Both the position numbers and the translations under genes were made by a program. Below are positions 17,393 through 26,442 of a DNA stretch of 64,000 bases, one piece after another. Position 1 is the stretch's first letter. Every line of letters begins with the position of its first letter. Below the pieces are notes generated by a model that was not told the origin of the DNA, did not search any database, and saw only the letters and a program-made list of their open reading frames with translations. The stretch is from an uncultured Dehalococcoidia bacterium (GTDB taxonomy: Bacteria > Chloroflexota > Dehalococcoidia > Lucifugimonadales > UBA1123). Where the stretch lies: positions 2,749,800-2,813,799 of the forward strand of contig OY282441.1 in the NCBI GenBank assembly GCA_958296105.1. The letters are read 5' to 3'.

Positions 17393-19036
17393 CTACCTCG
17401 ACATATGCGCGCTGCTGTCCTTGCCCCCGCGCATTCTGGGGTTCCAGTTGGGGTTGATGACGCTCCAGGGCAGCACGCCGCACCGCTCCGCCCACTCCGC
17501 GTACAGCCTCTCCAGCTCGTCGGACTTGGGCCGATTGCGCCCGCGCAGGTCGTTCAGCTCCGTGCGGTCCTCGTCTATATTGTACAGCTCCCAGCCGCCG
17601 CCGACAGCCGAAACCAGCTTCCATTCGCCCTGCCTCACGGCGCGGCTGCCCTCGTGTTCCCAGAATATGGGGCGTTCGCGCCTCCAGCCGCCTCGTGTGA
17701 TCGCGGGAACGAGGCTCTCCCCTTCCAGCGGCATCGTCTGCTGTCCGGCGCGCTCGGTCGGATGCGCCGCCCCCGCCGCGTCCAGGCAGGTTGGCATGAC
17801 GTCGATCAGGTGGATGGGAGAGTGAACTATGCCCTGCTCCCGGATCCTGGCGGGCCAGCTCATGATGAACGGCGTGGATATGCCGCCCTCGTGCGTCCAG
17901 CGCTTGAATCTGCGGAACGGGGTGTTGGATGCGTTCGCCCAGGGGAGGTCGTAGCTCATAAACGTCTGCGCCCCTCCCGGACGCAGTCCGCGCACGTTTC
18001 CGATCGTAACCGGGGTTCCGTCCGGGTTGGCGCCGCTGTATCTCGAAGGCTGAGGCAGGCTGCTGTCTTCGGCAAGGAATTCGGCGCACCCGCCATTGTC
18101 CGACAGGAACATTATCAATGTGTCTTGTTCTTGCCCGTTGGCGCGAAGCGTGGCGAGTATTCTGCCCACGCCCTGATCCACGCGGTCTATCTGAGCTGCG
18201 TAAACCGCCATGCGGATGTCTTCCCAGTCGTGGTCCGGCGCGTCGCCCCACGGTGGGCTGTCGACGTCTCGCGGGCTGATCTCCCACTTCTCATCCACTA
18301 TCCCCATGCCCTTGAGCCTTTCGTGGCGGCTCGTTCGCAGCTCGTCCCAGCCGCTGCGGTAGCGCCCCTCGTATCGCGCGATGTCCTCTTCCAGCGCGTG
18401 CAGCGGCCAGTGGGGAGCGGTGTAAGCCACGTACATGAAGAACGGGGCATCGCCGTCTGCCGCCTCGCCGATCATCTTGACCGCGCTGTCGCTGATCGCG
18501 TCCGTCAGGTAGAAGTCGTCCATATCGAGAGGAACGAGCGTGTCCTGATCCATGAGCGTCTTGGGGAAGTAGAAGTTGCCCGCGCCCGTCAGTATGCCGA
18601 AGTAGCGGTCGAAGCCGCGCTGTGTGGGGATCGGATTGGTCGGGGCCGATGGCGTCCATGAGTCCGCGTCCGCCAGATTGTAGTCGCCGCCCACGTGCCA
18701 CTTGCCGCACATGAAGGTCGAGTAGCCGCTCGCCTTCAGCGCCTCTGCCACCGTGACCGCGTTCTCGCGCAGGTAGCCTTGATACTCCGTCACACCGAGG
18801 TTCGCCACCATGTGGCCCACCCCCGCCTGATGCGGATTCAGGCCAGTCAGAAGCGCGGCCCTGGATGGACAGCATCGCGCGGAGTTGTACATCTGCGAAA
18901 ACCGCAGCCCTCCCGCCGCGAGCGAATCCAAGTTCGGGGTGCGTATCTCGGAGCCGAAGCATCCGATGTCCGAATAGCCCATGTCATCCACCAGAATGAC
19001 GATGATGTTCGGGCGCTCCGCCCGTGCGTCGGACAT
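17393..19036 (-). CDS. Arylsulfatase-type sulfatase
   Basis: 547 residues, alkaline-phosphatase superfamily. The metal motif VDDMGYSD is near the N terminus and the formylglycine motif C-x-P-S-R is at residues 55-59 (C55-C56-P57-S58-R59), so C55 should be converted to formylglycine by a sulfatase-modifying enzyme not in this window. GKWHVGG and the FLSDNGG metal site are also present. There is no signal peptide, so the substrate should be intracellular or imported; the natural sulfate ester is unknown. GGAGG lies 6 nt before the ATG. Confidence 0.93.
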   Translation of the reverse strand: MSDARAERPNIIVILVDDMGYSDIGCFGSEIRTPNLDSLAAGGLRFSQMYNSARCCPSRAALLTGLNPHQAGVGHMVANLGVTEYQGYLRENAVTVAEALKASGYSTFMCGKWHVGGDYNLADADSWTPSAPTNPIPTQRGFDRYFGILTGAGNFYFPKTLMDQDTLVPLDMDDFYLTDAISDSAVKMIGEAADGDAPFFMYVAYTAPHWPLHALEEDIARYEGRYRSGWDELRTSRHERLKGMGIVDEKWEISPRDVDSPPWGDAPDHDWEDIRMAVYAAQIDRVDQGVGRILATLRANGQEQDTLIMFLSDNGGCAEFLAEDSSLPQPSRYSGANPDGTPVTIGNVRGLRPGGAQTFMSYDLPWANASNTPFRRFKRWTHEGGISTPFIMSWPARIREQGIVHSPIHLIDVMPTCLDAAGAAHPTERAGQQTMPLEGESLVPAITRGGWRRERPIFWEHEGSRAVRQGEWKLVSAVGGGWELYNIDEDRTELNDLRGRNRPKSDELERLYAEWAERCGVLPWSVINPNWNPRMRGGKDSSAHMSR

Positions 19037-19228
19037 GTCTGACCTCCACGCGCTGAATGGACATACTAGGCGGCGTGAGTCTATGCGGGATGCGCGAAAG
19101 GTGTCAAGCGCGTCCAGCGACCTGCCTTCTGCGAGATTGCAATTTTATTGGCGCAGATACCTTCAATGAGATCGAAGCCAGTGGCGTATTTCTTGATATC
19201 TCTGCCCATACTGTTAGAAAATGTGTCT

Positions 19229-19930
19229 ATGACCCTATCAGTAGATATGCAATCCAAAATCGTTGACTTGGCCAACGCGCATTGGACAGAACACGCGCGG
19301 GATCAGAGTTTCGCCGAATTGACAGTGGGAAAGGAGCCTGGACACAGAATCGCCGACTATGTTGACGATAGGACATGCTCTCTTCTGAAGGTAAACCTCG
19401 ATACTCGGTACGAAGGTAATCACAGAGGGCAGGTCAGGAAGCGTTCCATGGGGGATATATGGGTTAGTTCGCACGGGGTGTACAATCCCATCAACGTGAA
19501 AGCTGGTCTCCAAGCCATGAGGGGTCAGCCCAACGTGGTCTCCATGCAAAAACTGCTAGACTACGTATTGAAGCGATGGATTGATTCGTACTATTTGCTC
19601 ATCATCAAGTTCGATTTGTCCACGGCTATTACTCATAGAGTGTACTTTATCGACTTGTTGGACTGGCTCGATTTCATTACTTACGACGCGGGGCCGGGAC
19701 AGATCATGCTCAGGGAACAGGAGTTGTACGACGAGCTGGATGCTGGGCGCGTACCTGAGCATCGAACCATCTTCGAGAAGGTCGAAAGTCTTTTCGTTCT
19801 GTTCGAACGACAACTCCGGGCTTTGTTCGCCAACCGTCAACAAAGACTGGACAGACAACGAGCTATGGCGCAGGAATTTCGACAAGAGGAGTTTATCGTA
19901 GATCAGTCTGAGATGAAGTTTGTGCTATGA
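19229..19930 (+). CDS. Probable type II restriction endonuclease (unassigned family)
   Basis: About 233 residues, first gene of a two-gene unit whose stop overlaps the start of a DNA methylase (ATGA at 19927). I recognise no named family. A PD-(D/E)xK-like core is possible: D in MGDIWVSS followed by INVK, with Asn instead of the usual acidic residue before x-K, and a hydrophobic strand YLLIIKFD after it. The start is uncertain; frames exist from 19148 and 19166, but a TGTTAGAAA box at 19212 sits just before 19229, which would give an almost leaderless mRNA. Base composition is clearly lower in G+C than the neighbours. Nuclease function rests mostly on the pairing. Confidence 0.6.
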   Translation: MTLSVDMQSKIVDLANAHWTEHARDQSFAELTVGKEPGHRIADYVDDRTCSLLKVNLDTRYEGNHRGQVRKRSMGDIWVSSHGVYNPINVKAGLQAMRGQPNVVSMQKLLDYVLKRWIDSYYLLIIKFDLSTAITHRVYFIDLLDWLDFITYDAGPGQIMLREQELYDELDAGRVPEHRTIFEKVESLFVLFERQLRALFANRQQRLDRQRAMAQEFRQEEFIVDQSEMKFVL

Positions 19931-21654
19931 GACTGCGAAAGCATGAGCGTGAGCGCAAACGCCAACGTGGACAGTACATGACGCCTTTGCCACTTGCTCG
20001 GGAGGTCGTGTCAAGGCTGGCAGTCGAGAGTTGCAGCCGCATACTCGAGCCATCCTGCGGAGACGGCGCGTTTCTTGACGCCATTCTTGAAAGACTGTCC
20101 CGTGTTTCTATCCCGAACCTTCACGATGGCGAGATCGAGGTTATTGGCATTGAGATAGATCCTCTGTTGGCGAAGAAGTCGCGCGCCGTCCTCGAAAATC
20201 GCCTGCTCGGTGAATGTTCTTTCAAATTCGAGGTGCGTCAGGCGGATTTTTTCAAGGAGTATCTTTCAGCGTCAGCTTTCGACTACAACACCAATGGTCT
20301 CAACCGCCTCGATCACGAAAGTTTCGATCTCATAGTGGGCAATCCCCCATTTGGCGGCACCTTCGATCACGCAATCGAAGATTTGCTGGATGCTCGTTTA
20401 GGTAATCGTCTCGGCAAGAAGATAAAGAAGGAGACTTACGCCTTCTTCATTGTTGCCTGTCTAGACCTGCTTCGATTAGGTGGGCGTCTGATTTTCGTAT
20501 GCAGCGACACACTTCTCACGATACCTACGATGACAGGTTTGCGCCATCTGCTCATGGAGTACGGCGACGTGAAACTGCATGACATCGAGCGCTTCTCGAG
20601 CGAAACAAGCTATCCCATGACTCTGCTCGATTTCACAAAACGAGGACATCCTGGCCGCGTCACGCGCAATTCCGAAGTGATAACCAGCAGCTTGATTCGC
20701 TCCACCCCTAACCTGTCTTGGGGCATCACGCCGGACTTGGCGAGACTGTTCTCCGGGCCGCTTCTTGGAGATTACTTCGTCGCATCGAGCGGGATGACCA
20801 CGGGTAAGAATGAACTCTTCGTGCGCAAAATTGACGAATGTGACAGGATTATCGAACCATATCATTTTGACTTCTATGACGCCCCCATTACCCTGTCCTA
20901 CGAGTTGGAACGGGCAAGGCTTGGAAAACTGTCCTCCAAGCGCGCTCATGCGTTAAAAACAGCCGAAGCCCGAGGTGAAACGGAGAAACGCCTTAGCGCG
21001 ACTCTGCGGGATGAACCTTTGACAGTGCAGTTGCCGGATCCACGCTACCGTCCATACAACAAGGCGAACAACCGCCTTCTGTTCTCCAATCCGACCCACT
21101 GCATATACTGGGAGAATCAAGGGGAGGCAGTTCTTACCTTTAAGCAGACGGGAAACTGGTATCTGAGAGGCGTCGGCGGACAGCCATATTTCGGTAGAGA
21201 GGGCATCACTTGGCCGCTCGTAGCAACCAGGTTCAATGCAAGATACATTCCTCCGGGCTACATCCTAGACAGCGGAGCGCCTTGCGCCTTTGTGAGAGAT
21301 GGAGTCGATAGGGATGAGATATTCTTCGCCATAGGATGGCTTCTCTCACCTCTTGCCAATCGTGTGCTGAAGGCCGTGATAAACCATACGCGAAACATCC
21401 AAAGCAAAGACTTCGAACGCATGCCGTACCCATGGTGGGTGACTGCTGAAGATAGGGCCGCCGTAGTAAATTCGGTCAAGAATATGATATCGGACGCTTC
21501 CAGTGGCAAGATATGGACATGGGAAAGCGAGCGGATACGACGGGTGGGCGATACGTTCGCGCTGCCTGACAGTGTCGCAATCGCAAATCCATCACTGCCG
21601 CGCCCCCGACCTTCCCCTCCGAAGCAGTTCGAGCTTCGAGGTTTGCCGCGATGA
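19927..21654 (+). CDS. Type II N6-adenine DNA methyltransferase (Eco57I/TaqI-like)
   Basis: 575 residues. Motif X-like RQRGQYMTPLPLAREVV is followed by motif I LEPSCGDGAFL (about 40-50) and the catalytic motif IV N-P-P-F (about 139-142), the gamma-class order. The C-terminal ~330 residues should hold target recognition, including the segment RYRPYNKANNRLLF. It methylates adenine in a recognition site and protects host DNA from the partner upstream (4-nt overlap). The low G+C and isolation between housekeeping genes point to acquisition by transfer. Confidence 0.9.
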   Translation: MRLRKHERERKRQRGQYMTPLPLAREVVSRLAVESCSRILEPSCGDGAFLDAILERLSRVSIPNLHDGEIEVIGIEIDPLLAKKSRAVLENRLLGECSFKFEVRQADFFKEYLSASAFDYNTNGLNRLDHESFDLIVGNPPFGGTFDHAIEDLLDARLGNRLGKKIKKETYAFFIVACLDLLRLGGRLIFVCSDTLLTIPTMTGLRHLLMEYGDVKLHDIERFSSETSYPMTLLDFTKRGHPGRVTRNSEVITSSLIRSTPNLSWGITPDLARLFSGPLLGDYFVASSGMTTGKNELFVRKIDECDRIIEPYHFDFYDAPITLSYELERARLGKLSSKRAHALKTAEARGETEKRLSATLRDEPLTVQLPDPRYRPYNKANNRLLFSNPTHCIYWENQGEAVLTFKQTGNWYLRGVGGQPYFGREGITWPLVATRFNARYIPPGYILDSGAPCAFVRDGVDRDEIFFAIGWLLSPLANRVLKAVINHTRNIQSKDFERMPYPWWVTAEDRAAVVNSVKNMISDASSGKIWTWESERIRRVGDTFALPDSVAIANPSLPRPRPSPPKQFELRGLPR

Positions 21655-21657
21655 GCC

Positions 21658-22884
21658 TCACCCCCCGAATAGCTCCGTCTCTGGGTTCCAGTCCGTCCAC
21701 GCGAACCAGAACGACAGGTGGGAGGGCAGCCTTTCGATTACTCTCCCCTTCAGCTCGCCCTCGATTGCCATGCCGCTGAATGCCATCCAGCGCGAGCCTG
21801 TCTGCTCGTCCACCAAGACTGTCTGGACGCCCGCAGGCTCCCCCTCCAGCCCAAAGCTCAGCTCGCGCCCGTCCACCACGCGGTCGTAGACGAGCGCAGT
21901 ACCGCTCGGCGCGTCGTGATACACCAGCGCGCTCCGCCCGGCGAAGTCGTCGTTGACCACCGAGCGCCTGCTCAGCTCGCTCAGCGGGTAAGCCTTCGTC
22001 TTGCCATCGAAGCTGACGCCAACCACCAGGTCCTTCGTGTTCAGCCGCTCGTCCCTGTTCGCCTCGCCGATGACCCCCGGCTTGCGGCTCGTGTAGTAAG
22101 AGTCGTAGTTGTCCGTGTTGTAGTAGCCCCCGGTGCTGAGGAGCTTGGTATCCGGGTAGAGCTCCTTCCAGCTGCCCCAGTTGGTCTGAGTCAGCGGTAT
22201 CACGTCCAGATCCACGCCGACCAGCTCCCCCCTGACGCCCTTGCTGAGAAACTGGCTCCAGAGCGTCCGCGTCTGGTGGTCGTACATGACCAGCGCGTTC
22301 ATTATCAGCTTGCCGGAGACTCCGAACGTATACTCGCTGCCGTCGATGCTGCGGCTATACCCGATAGCCGAGTAGCACAGCGGTCACCACGTCACCGCCA
22401 CCGGTTCGCCGCCAACCACGTCGTTCACTATCTCGTGCGCGCTGAGCATGGGGACGGAGTAGGCGCGGCTGTCCCCGTCTATGGACAGACCGATCACCAG
22501 ATGATCCGGATCCAGCCACTCGTCAGCCTGCGCCGCGTCCACGAACTCCGGTTCCATGATCGCGCGAATGGCGTCGAACCCGAGCAGCGTCACTATCTCC
22601 AGCTCTTCTATTTCGAGCGTCTCGCCCTCGCCCTCGTCTTTCGGAACACTCTCGCCCGTCGCCGCGACTCGCTCGGCAGTGGCGGCGGGAGGCGGCGCGG
22701 CGGTCCGTGTGGGCGCGGGCGCGGCGGTCGGCCGCGTCTCGGTCGGAGGCGGCGAGGATGTCGCCGGTATGCTGGACGAGGCGCGCTCCGGCGGCGGACT
22801 CGAATCGGAAGCGCATCCCGAAGCGATGGCTGTCAGCAGCGCAAGCCCAATCGCCATCGCGCAGTATCTTCGCAGTATCTTCAT
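21658..22884 (-). CDS. DUF3179 lipoprotein, probable selenoprotein (TGA at 22384-22386 read as Sec)
   Basis: The minus-strand frame from ATG 22884 runs 166 codons, meets one TGA, then stays in the same frame for 241 more codons to a normal stop. Read through, the product is 408 residues, a complete DUF3179 protein: lipobox A-S-G-C, a Pro/Ser/Thr-rich linker, the core with RAYSVPMLSAHEIVND and PVAVTW, then [TGA]-P-L-C-Y-S-A, and the C-terminal half ending SHLSFWFAW. Family members have C-P-L-C here, so the TGA replaces the first Cys of a CxxC. A SECIS-like hairpin follows. GAGGAG lies 9 nt before the ATG. The alternative is a nonsense-mutated pseudogene, less likely because both halves are intact. 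The function of DUF3179 is unknown; a redox role is inferred. Confidence 0.85.
22348..22386 (-). promoter_or_regulatory. Bacterial SECIS-like hairpin of the DUF3179 gene
   Basis: Read from the UGA (22386-22384): a lower stem of 4 bp (22381-22378 with 22351-22348), a 7-nt 5' bulge, an upper stem of 7 perfect pairs (22370-22364 with 22358-22352) and the loop CGGGU (22363-22359). The loop begins 20 nt after the UGA and has G at its second position, which fits the bacterial SECIS pattern for SelB binding. Confidence 0.75.
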
Positions 22885-22963
22885 GGTTGGCAGCTCCTCG
22901 TATGCTGCGGGTCTTGCATGTTGGATGAGATCGGAGCGCAAAGGGTTCGAGGAGCGGGCGCGC

Positions 22964-23689
22964 TCAGAGCGTCCTTCTTTCGGACGGCCCCCATCTGTCC
23001 TCGTGCTGTGCGATCAGCTCGTTCAGCCGCTCCCTGTAGCCCGCGTCGCCTATGGGCTTCGTGGTCATTATCAGCGCGTCCTCGCGGTTGTCGGTGTAGT
23101 AGCCCTTGCGCCTGCCGCGCTCCGTGAACTCGTACTTCCTGTACAGGTTCTGAGCAACGTGGTTCGAGACGCGCACTTCGAGAGTGACTGCGCGAGACTC
23201 CATCGCCATCGCCTGCTCTATGGCTGCGATCAGCAGCAGCTCGCCCAGCCCCAGACCGCGATACTCGGAGCGCACCCCGATGGCGACCACGTGCGCCTCG
23301 TCCACCACGTACCACAGACCGACGAATCCGGCTATCAGCTCATCGCCCGGCTTCCAGGACGGGTTGCGATTCCTCCACACTTGGCGCGCGCCGTTCATCA
23401 GCCGACCGAACAGGGGGCCGCCCCGCGCGCGCTCGCCCGAATTCGGGAGCGGAGGAAGGGACGGATCGGCACTGTCCGCGTGGTCGGTCCGCGCCAGAAC
23501 GAGGTAGCGCGCAATCCTGCTCCGAAGCTCGCGTCTGAACGAAGTGGGCGGAAAGAGCGTGGGGAATGCGTCTTTCTCCACCTCTGCGGCTTGCCCCAGA
23601 TCGCGCTCCTCCAGGGAGCGGACGACGAAAGGCCGCGCGCGCGGCGGGGAGTGTCTGCGAGCTGCGCTCACTGTGTCGCTCGCATCCAT
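22964..23689 (-). CDS. rimI: Ribosomal-protein-alanine N-acetyltransferase-like GNAT enzyme
   Basis: 241 residues. The GNAT core shows VVDEAHVVAIGVRSEYRGLGLGELLL (strand beta4 and the acetyl-CoA R-x-x-G-x-G/A loop) and the NHVAQNLYRKYEFTERGRRKGYY ending typical of RimI. About 50 residues of Pro/Arg-rich insertion interrupt the N-terminal half, making the protein longer than E. coli RimI (~148). It probably acetylates the N terminus of S18 or other proteins. It starts 1 nt after the folD stop, so the two are co-transcribed. Confidence 0.85.
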   Translation of the reverse strand: MDASDTVSAARRHSPPRARPFVVRSLEERDLGQAAEVEKDAFPTLFPPTSFRRELRSRIARYLVLARTDHADSADPSLPPLPNSGERARGGPLFGRLMNGARQVWRNRNPSWKPGDELIAGFVGLWYVVDEAHVVAIGVRSEYRGLGLGELLLIAAIEQAMAMESRAVTLEVRVSNHVAQNLYRKYEFTERGRRKGYYTDNREDALIMTTKPIGDAGYRERLNELIAQHEDRWGPSERRTL

Positions 23690-23690
23690 C

Positions 23691-24593
23691 CTACGAGTGG
23701 CGAAGCTGGGGGTGGATGCGGATTCGCGCCGCCTTCAGCGTGTTCCTCAGCAGCATGGCTATGGTCATTGGCCCAACGCCGCCGGGAACGGGCGTGATCG
23801 CCGCCGCCTTCTCCCTCACAGCCTCGTAGTCCACGTCTCCCACCAGTCTGTAGCCGCGTCTGCGCTCGGGGGCATCCACCTGATTTATGCCCACGTCTAT
23901 GACCACCACGCCCTCGCTCACCATGTCTGCCGTCAGAAATCGGGGCCTGCCGATGGCAGCTATTACGATGTCCGCCTGCCGCGTGATGGATTCCAGATTC
24001 CGCGTGCGCGTGTGGCACACCGTGACAGTGGCGTTCGCGCCGCTCGCGCGCTGCATCAGCAGGTTCGCAACCGGCTTGCCCACGATGTTCGAGCGTCCCA
24101 GAACGACTGTGTTCTTCCCCTCGATGTCCACGCCCGACCGCGCGAGTATCTGCTGTATGCCGCCCGGCGTGGCTGGAACGAATACGGCCCTTCCCGCCAT
24201 CAGCAGCCCCATGTTGAACGGGTGCAGTCCGTCCACGTCCTTGTCCGGGTCTATCGACTCTATCACCGTGTTCTCGTCCACCTGAGCGGGCAGGGGCAGC
24301 TGGACTAGGATTCCGTGAATCCGCTCGTCCTCGTTCAGCCGCTGAACCTCGTCCAAGACCTCGCCTTGCGATGCCTGACCGGACAGACGGGCAACGTCTG
24401 TAGTCATGCCCGCTTCGATGGCCGCTCTCTCCTTGAGCCGAACGTAAACCGCAGACGCCGGATCGTCGCCGACCAGCGCTACGCCTATGCCCGGCGCGAT
24501 CCCGTGCTTGTCGCGCATCTCCGCCACGCCGTCCGCGACTTCGCGGCGTATCTCTTCGGCTATCGCCGTTCCCCTGAGTATCTTGGCTGCCAT
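23691..24593 (-). CDS. folD: Bifunctional methylenetetrahydrofolate dehydrogenase / cyclohydrolase
   Basis: 300 residues. Both FolD signatures are present: the N-terminal VGDDPASAVYVRLKERAA with the catalytic Lys region, and PATPGGIQQIL plus VVLGRSNIVGKPVANLL in the NADP-binding half, ending TPVPGGVGPMTIAML. It interconverts 5,10-methylene-, methenyl- and 10-formyl-tetrahydrofolate in the cytoplasm. AGGAG lies 7 nt before the ATG. It is the first gene of a folD-rimI transcript and is divergent from acpS. Confidence 0.97.
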   Translation of the reverse strand: MAAKILRGTAIAEEIRREVADGVAEMRDKHGIAPGIGVALVGDDPASAVYVRLKERAAIEAGMTTDVARLSGQASQGEVLDEVQRLNEDERIHGILVQLPLPAQVDENTVIESIDPDKDVDGLHPFNMGLLMAGRAVFVPATPGGIQQILARSGVDIEGKNTVVLGRSNIVGKPVANLLMQRASGANATVTVCHTRTRNLESITRQADIVIAAIGRPRFLTADMVSEGVVVIDVGINQVDAPERRRGYRLVGDVDYEAVREKAAAITPVPGGVGPMTIAMLLRNTLKAARIRIHPQLRHS

Positions 24594-24620
24594 TGTGAAA
24601 CTCCTGCCTCGTCAGCGCCA

Positions 24621-24646
24621 ATTATACTACGGCGCTGCGGTATAAT
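24621..24646. promoter_or_regulatory. Divergent -10 boxes between folD and acpS
   Basis: TATAAT occurs on the plus strand (24641-24646, towards acpS) and on the minus strand (24621-24626, towards folD). Matching -35 hexamers are weak on both strands. Confidence 0.45.
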
Positions 24647-24678
24647 GGCGGGGCAATCCAAGAGATAGAGGCGCGAGC

Positions 24679-25059
24679 GTGCTGATAGCCGGAGTGGACA
24701 TCATAGAAATCCCCAGAGTGGGGCGGGTCTATCGGCAGTACGGCGAGCGTTTTCTGCGGCGCATATACACCGAGCGCGAGATCGCGTACTGTCGAGGAAG
24801 AGCGCCGCAGCTCGCCAGCAGGTTCGCGGCGAAGGAGGCAACCATGAAGGCGCTCGGTACGGGCGTGCGCGGAATCCGCTGGCGCGACATCGAGGTGGTG
24901 CGCGGCAGAGGGCAGGCGCCGAGGATAGAGCTTCACGGAACCGCGCTCGCCAGAGCCGACAGACTCGGCATGACCGACATCGCGCTTTCGCTCAGCCACT
25001 CCAAAGAGTTCGCAGTCGCCTCGGTGGTGGGAGAGAGCGAGAAGGGCAACATCCTGTAA
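24679..25059 (+). CDS. acpS: Holo-[acyl-carrier-protein] synthase
   Basis: 126 residues from a GTG. The AcpS signatures are present: GVDIIEIPRV with the Mg-binding Asp, and RFAAKEATMKALGTG with the Mg-binding Glu, then SLSHSKEFAVASVV. It transfers 4'-phosphopantetheine from CoA to the conserved Ser of acyl carrier protein. It heads a run of plus-strand genes through ubiE. Confidence 0.95.
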   Translation: MLIAGVDIIEIPRVGRVYRQYGERFLRRIYTEREIAYCRGRAPQLASRFAAKEATMKALGTGVRGIRWRDIEVVRGRGQAPRIELHGTALARADRLGMTDIALSLSHSKEFAVASVVGESEKGNIL

Positions 25060-25089
25060 CCTGCCTGTAACCTGTAAGTGGAGAACCGA

Positions 25090-25509
25090 ATGCTTTTCGT
25101 ATCCATACTCACCTCCGACCGCGCGCGAGACCCAGAGCTTTGGGCAACCGTCTGGCATGGCGGCGCGCCGCCGAGCATAGACCTGATCGGCGCGTACAAT
25201 CTCGGAAACGACAAGCGCGTTTTCATCTGGGAGGGTGAAACCGTCGCCGATACGCAGTTCATGGATCGGTTCAACGAAGTCGGCGTCTTGGAGACGTACC
25301 CCGCTTTCGACCGAACCGAGGGCTGGCGCGCCGCTTTCGGCAAGGACATAGTCGGCTTCAGGGCGCGGCTGGAGCGGGCGAGATCCACCGCCGCCGCGAA
25401 CGTGAGCTCCGCAATAGACCTGAGAACGCGAGGAATGAACGCGCCCAACCGCCACGCCGCGCGCGCCGCCGCGCGCCAGTGGGTATCCGAACAGGAATCT
25501 GGAGGCTGA
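25090..25509 (+). CDS. Small DUF3303-like (dimeric alpha/beta barrel-type) protein
   Basis: About 139 residues from the ATG at 25090, with GGAG 6 nt upstream; a GTG at 25078 is also in frame. The first ~95 residues (MLFVSILTS, LIGAYNLGNDKRVFIWEGE, LETYPAFDRTEGW) resemble small ferredoxin-like stress or ABM-type proteins such as DUF3303, seen as beta-alpha-beta patterns rather than a firm match. The Ala/Arg-rich tail is probably disordered. Function unknown. Confidence 0.65.
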   Translation: MLFVSILTSDRARDPELWATVWHGGAPPSIDLIGAYNLGNDKRVFIWEGETVADTQFMDRFNEVGVLETYPAFDRTEGWRAAFGKDIVGFRARLERARSTAAANVSSAIDLRTRGMNAPNRHAARAAARQWVSEQESGG

Positions 25510-25511
25510 TC

Positions 25512-26438
25512 ATGCGTATAGGGCTTTTCATAGGAACGATGGGCGCAGCCGACACCCTGCAAGGTCAGGTTCGGCAGTCCGTCGAGGCAGAGTCGGACGG
25601 GTTCGACAGCTTCTGGACGGCGCAGGTCGCCGGAGTGGACGCGCTGACCCTGCTCGCGCTGTGCGGCGGCGCGACCCGCGCGATCGAGCTTGGAACTGCC
25701 GTCGTGCCGACGTACCCGCGACACCCGATGGCGCTCGCGCAGCAGGCGCTCACGGCGCAGGCAGCAGCCGGCGGCAGGCTGCTTCTCGGCATAGGCCTGT
25801 CGCACAGGCCCGTAGTCGAAGAGCGCTGGGGCATGTCGTTCCGCGCCCCCGCTCGGCACATGGACGAGTATCTGACGATCCTACAGTCGCTCCTGTCCAG
25901 CGGCAGCGTGGACTTTCGAGGCGAGCATTTCAGCGTCTCCGGAGAGATCGCGCGCATAGCCGATTCGCCCCCCTCCGTCTGCGTCGCCGCGCTCGCGCCC
26001 CGAATGCTGCGAATGGCTGGGGAGAGGAGCGACGGAACCATCACGTGGATGGTCGGCCCGCGCGCGCTCGAAACCCACGTCGTCCCTAGAATAACGTCCG
26101 CGTCCGAAGACGCCGGACGCCCCGCGCCTCGCGTTTGCGTAGGCTTGCCGATCTGCGTCACGGACGATCCACAGGCAGGCTTCGAAGCGGCGTCCGCCTA
26201 CTTCCACCGCTACGGCAGCCTGCCCAGCTATCGGCGGATGCTGGACATCGAGGGCGTCGAAAGCCCCGCTGAAGTGGCGATAGTGGGCGACGAGGGCGAG
26301 GTCGAATCGCGTCTGCATGCTCTCTCGGACGCGGGGGCTACGGATTTCTTGGCGTCCATATTCCCCACGGGCGCGGACGCGGCGGCTTCGGTCGCCAGAA
26401 CCCGCGCGCTGCTCCAAGATCTGGTCGGCAGGGTGTGA
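25512..26438 (+). CDS. LLM-class (luciferase-like, F420/FMN) oxidoreductase
   Basis: 308 residues from ATG 25512 with GGAGG ~7 nt upstream; the start lies just past the stop of the previous gene. The TIM-barrel pattern of bacterial luciferase-like enzymes is seen: IGLFIGTMG, EAESDGFDSFWTAQ, ELGTAVVPTYPRHPMALAQQALT, GRLLLGIGLSHRPVVEERWG. It resembles the F420-dependent subgroup (TIGR03564-like). The substrate is unknown. Confidence 0.88.
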   Translation: MRIGLFIGTMGAADTLQGQVRQSVEAESDGFDSFWTAQVAGVDALTLLALCGGATRAIELGTAVVPTYPRHPMALAQQALTAQAAAGGRLLLGIGLSHRPVVEERWGMSFRAPARHMDEYLTILQSLLSSGSVDFRGEHFSVSGEIARIADSPPSVCVAALAPRMLRMAGERSDGTITWMVGPRALETHVVPRITSASEDAGRPAPRVCVGLPICVTDDPQAGFEAASAYFHRYGSLPSYRRMLDIEGVESPAEVAIVGDEGEVESRLHALSDAGATDFLASIFPTGADAAASVARTRALLQDLVGRV

Positions 26439-26442
26439 CCCC

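Noticed and set aside
21658-22941. DUF3179 locus as two separate genes, or as a nonsense pseudogene
   Set aside because: Both halves are in the same frame, intact and family-like, the downstream half has no ribosome site, and the TGA lies at a conserved Cys with a SECIS-like hairpin. Pseudogene status remains possible only if the genome lacks Sec machinery.
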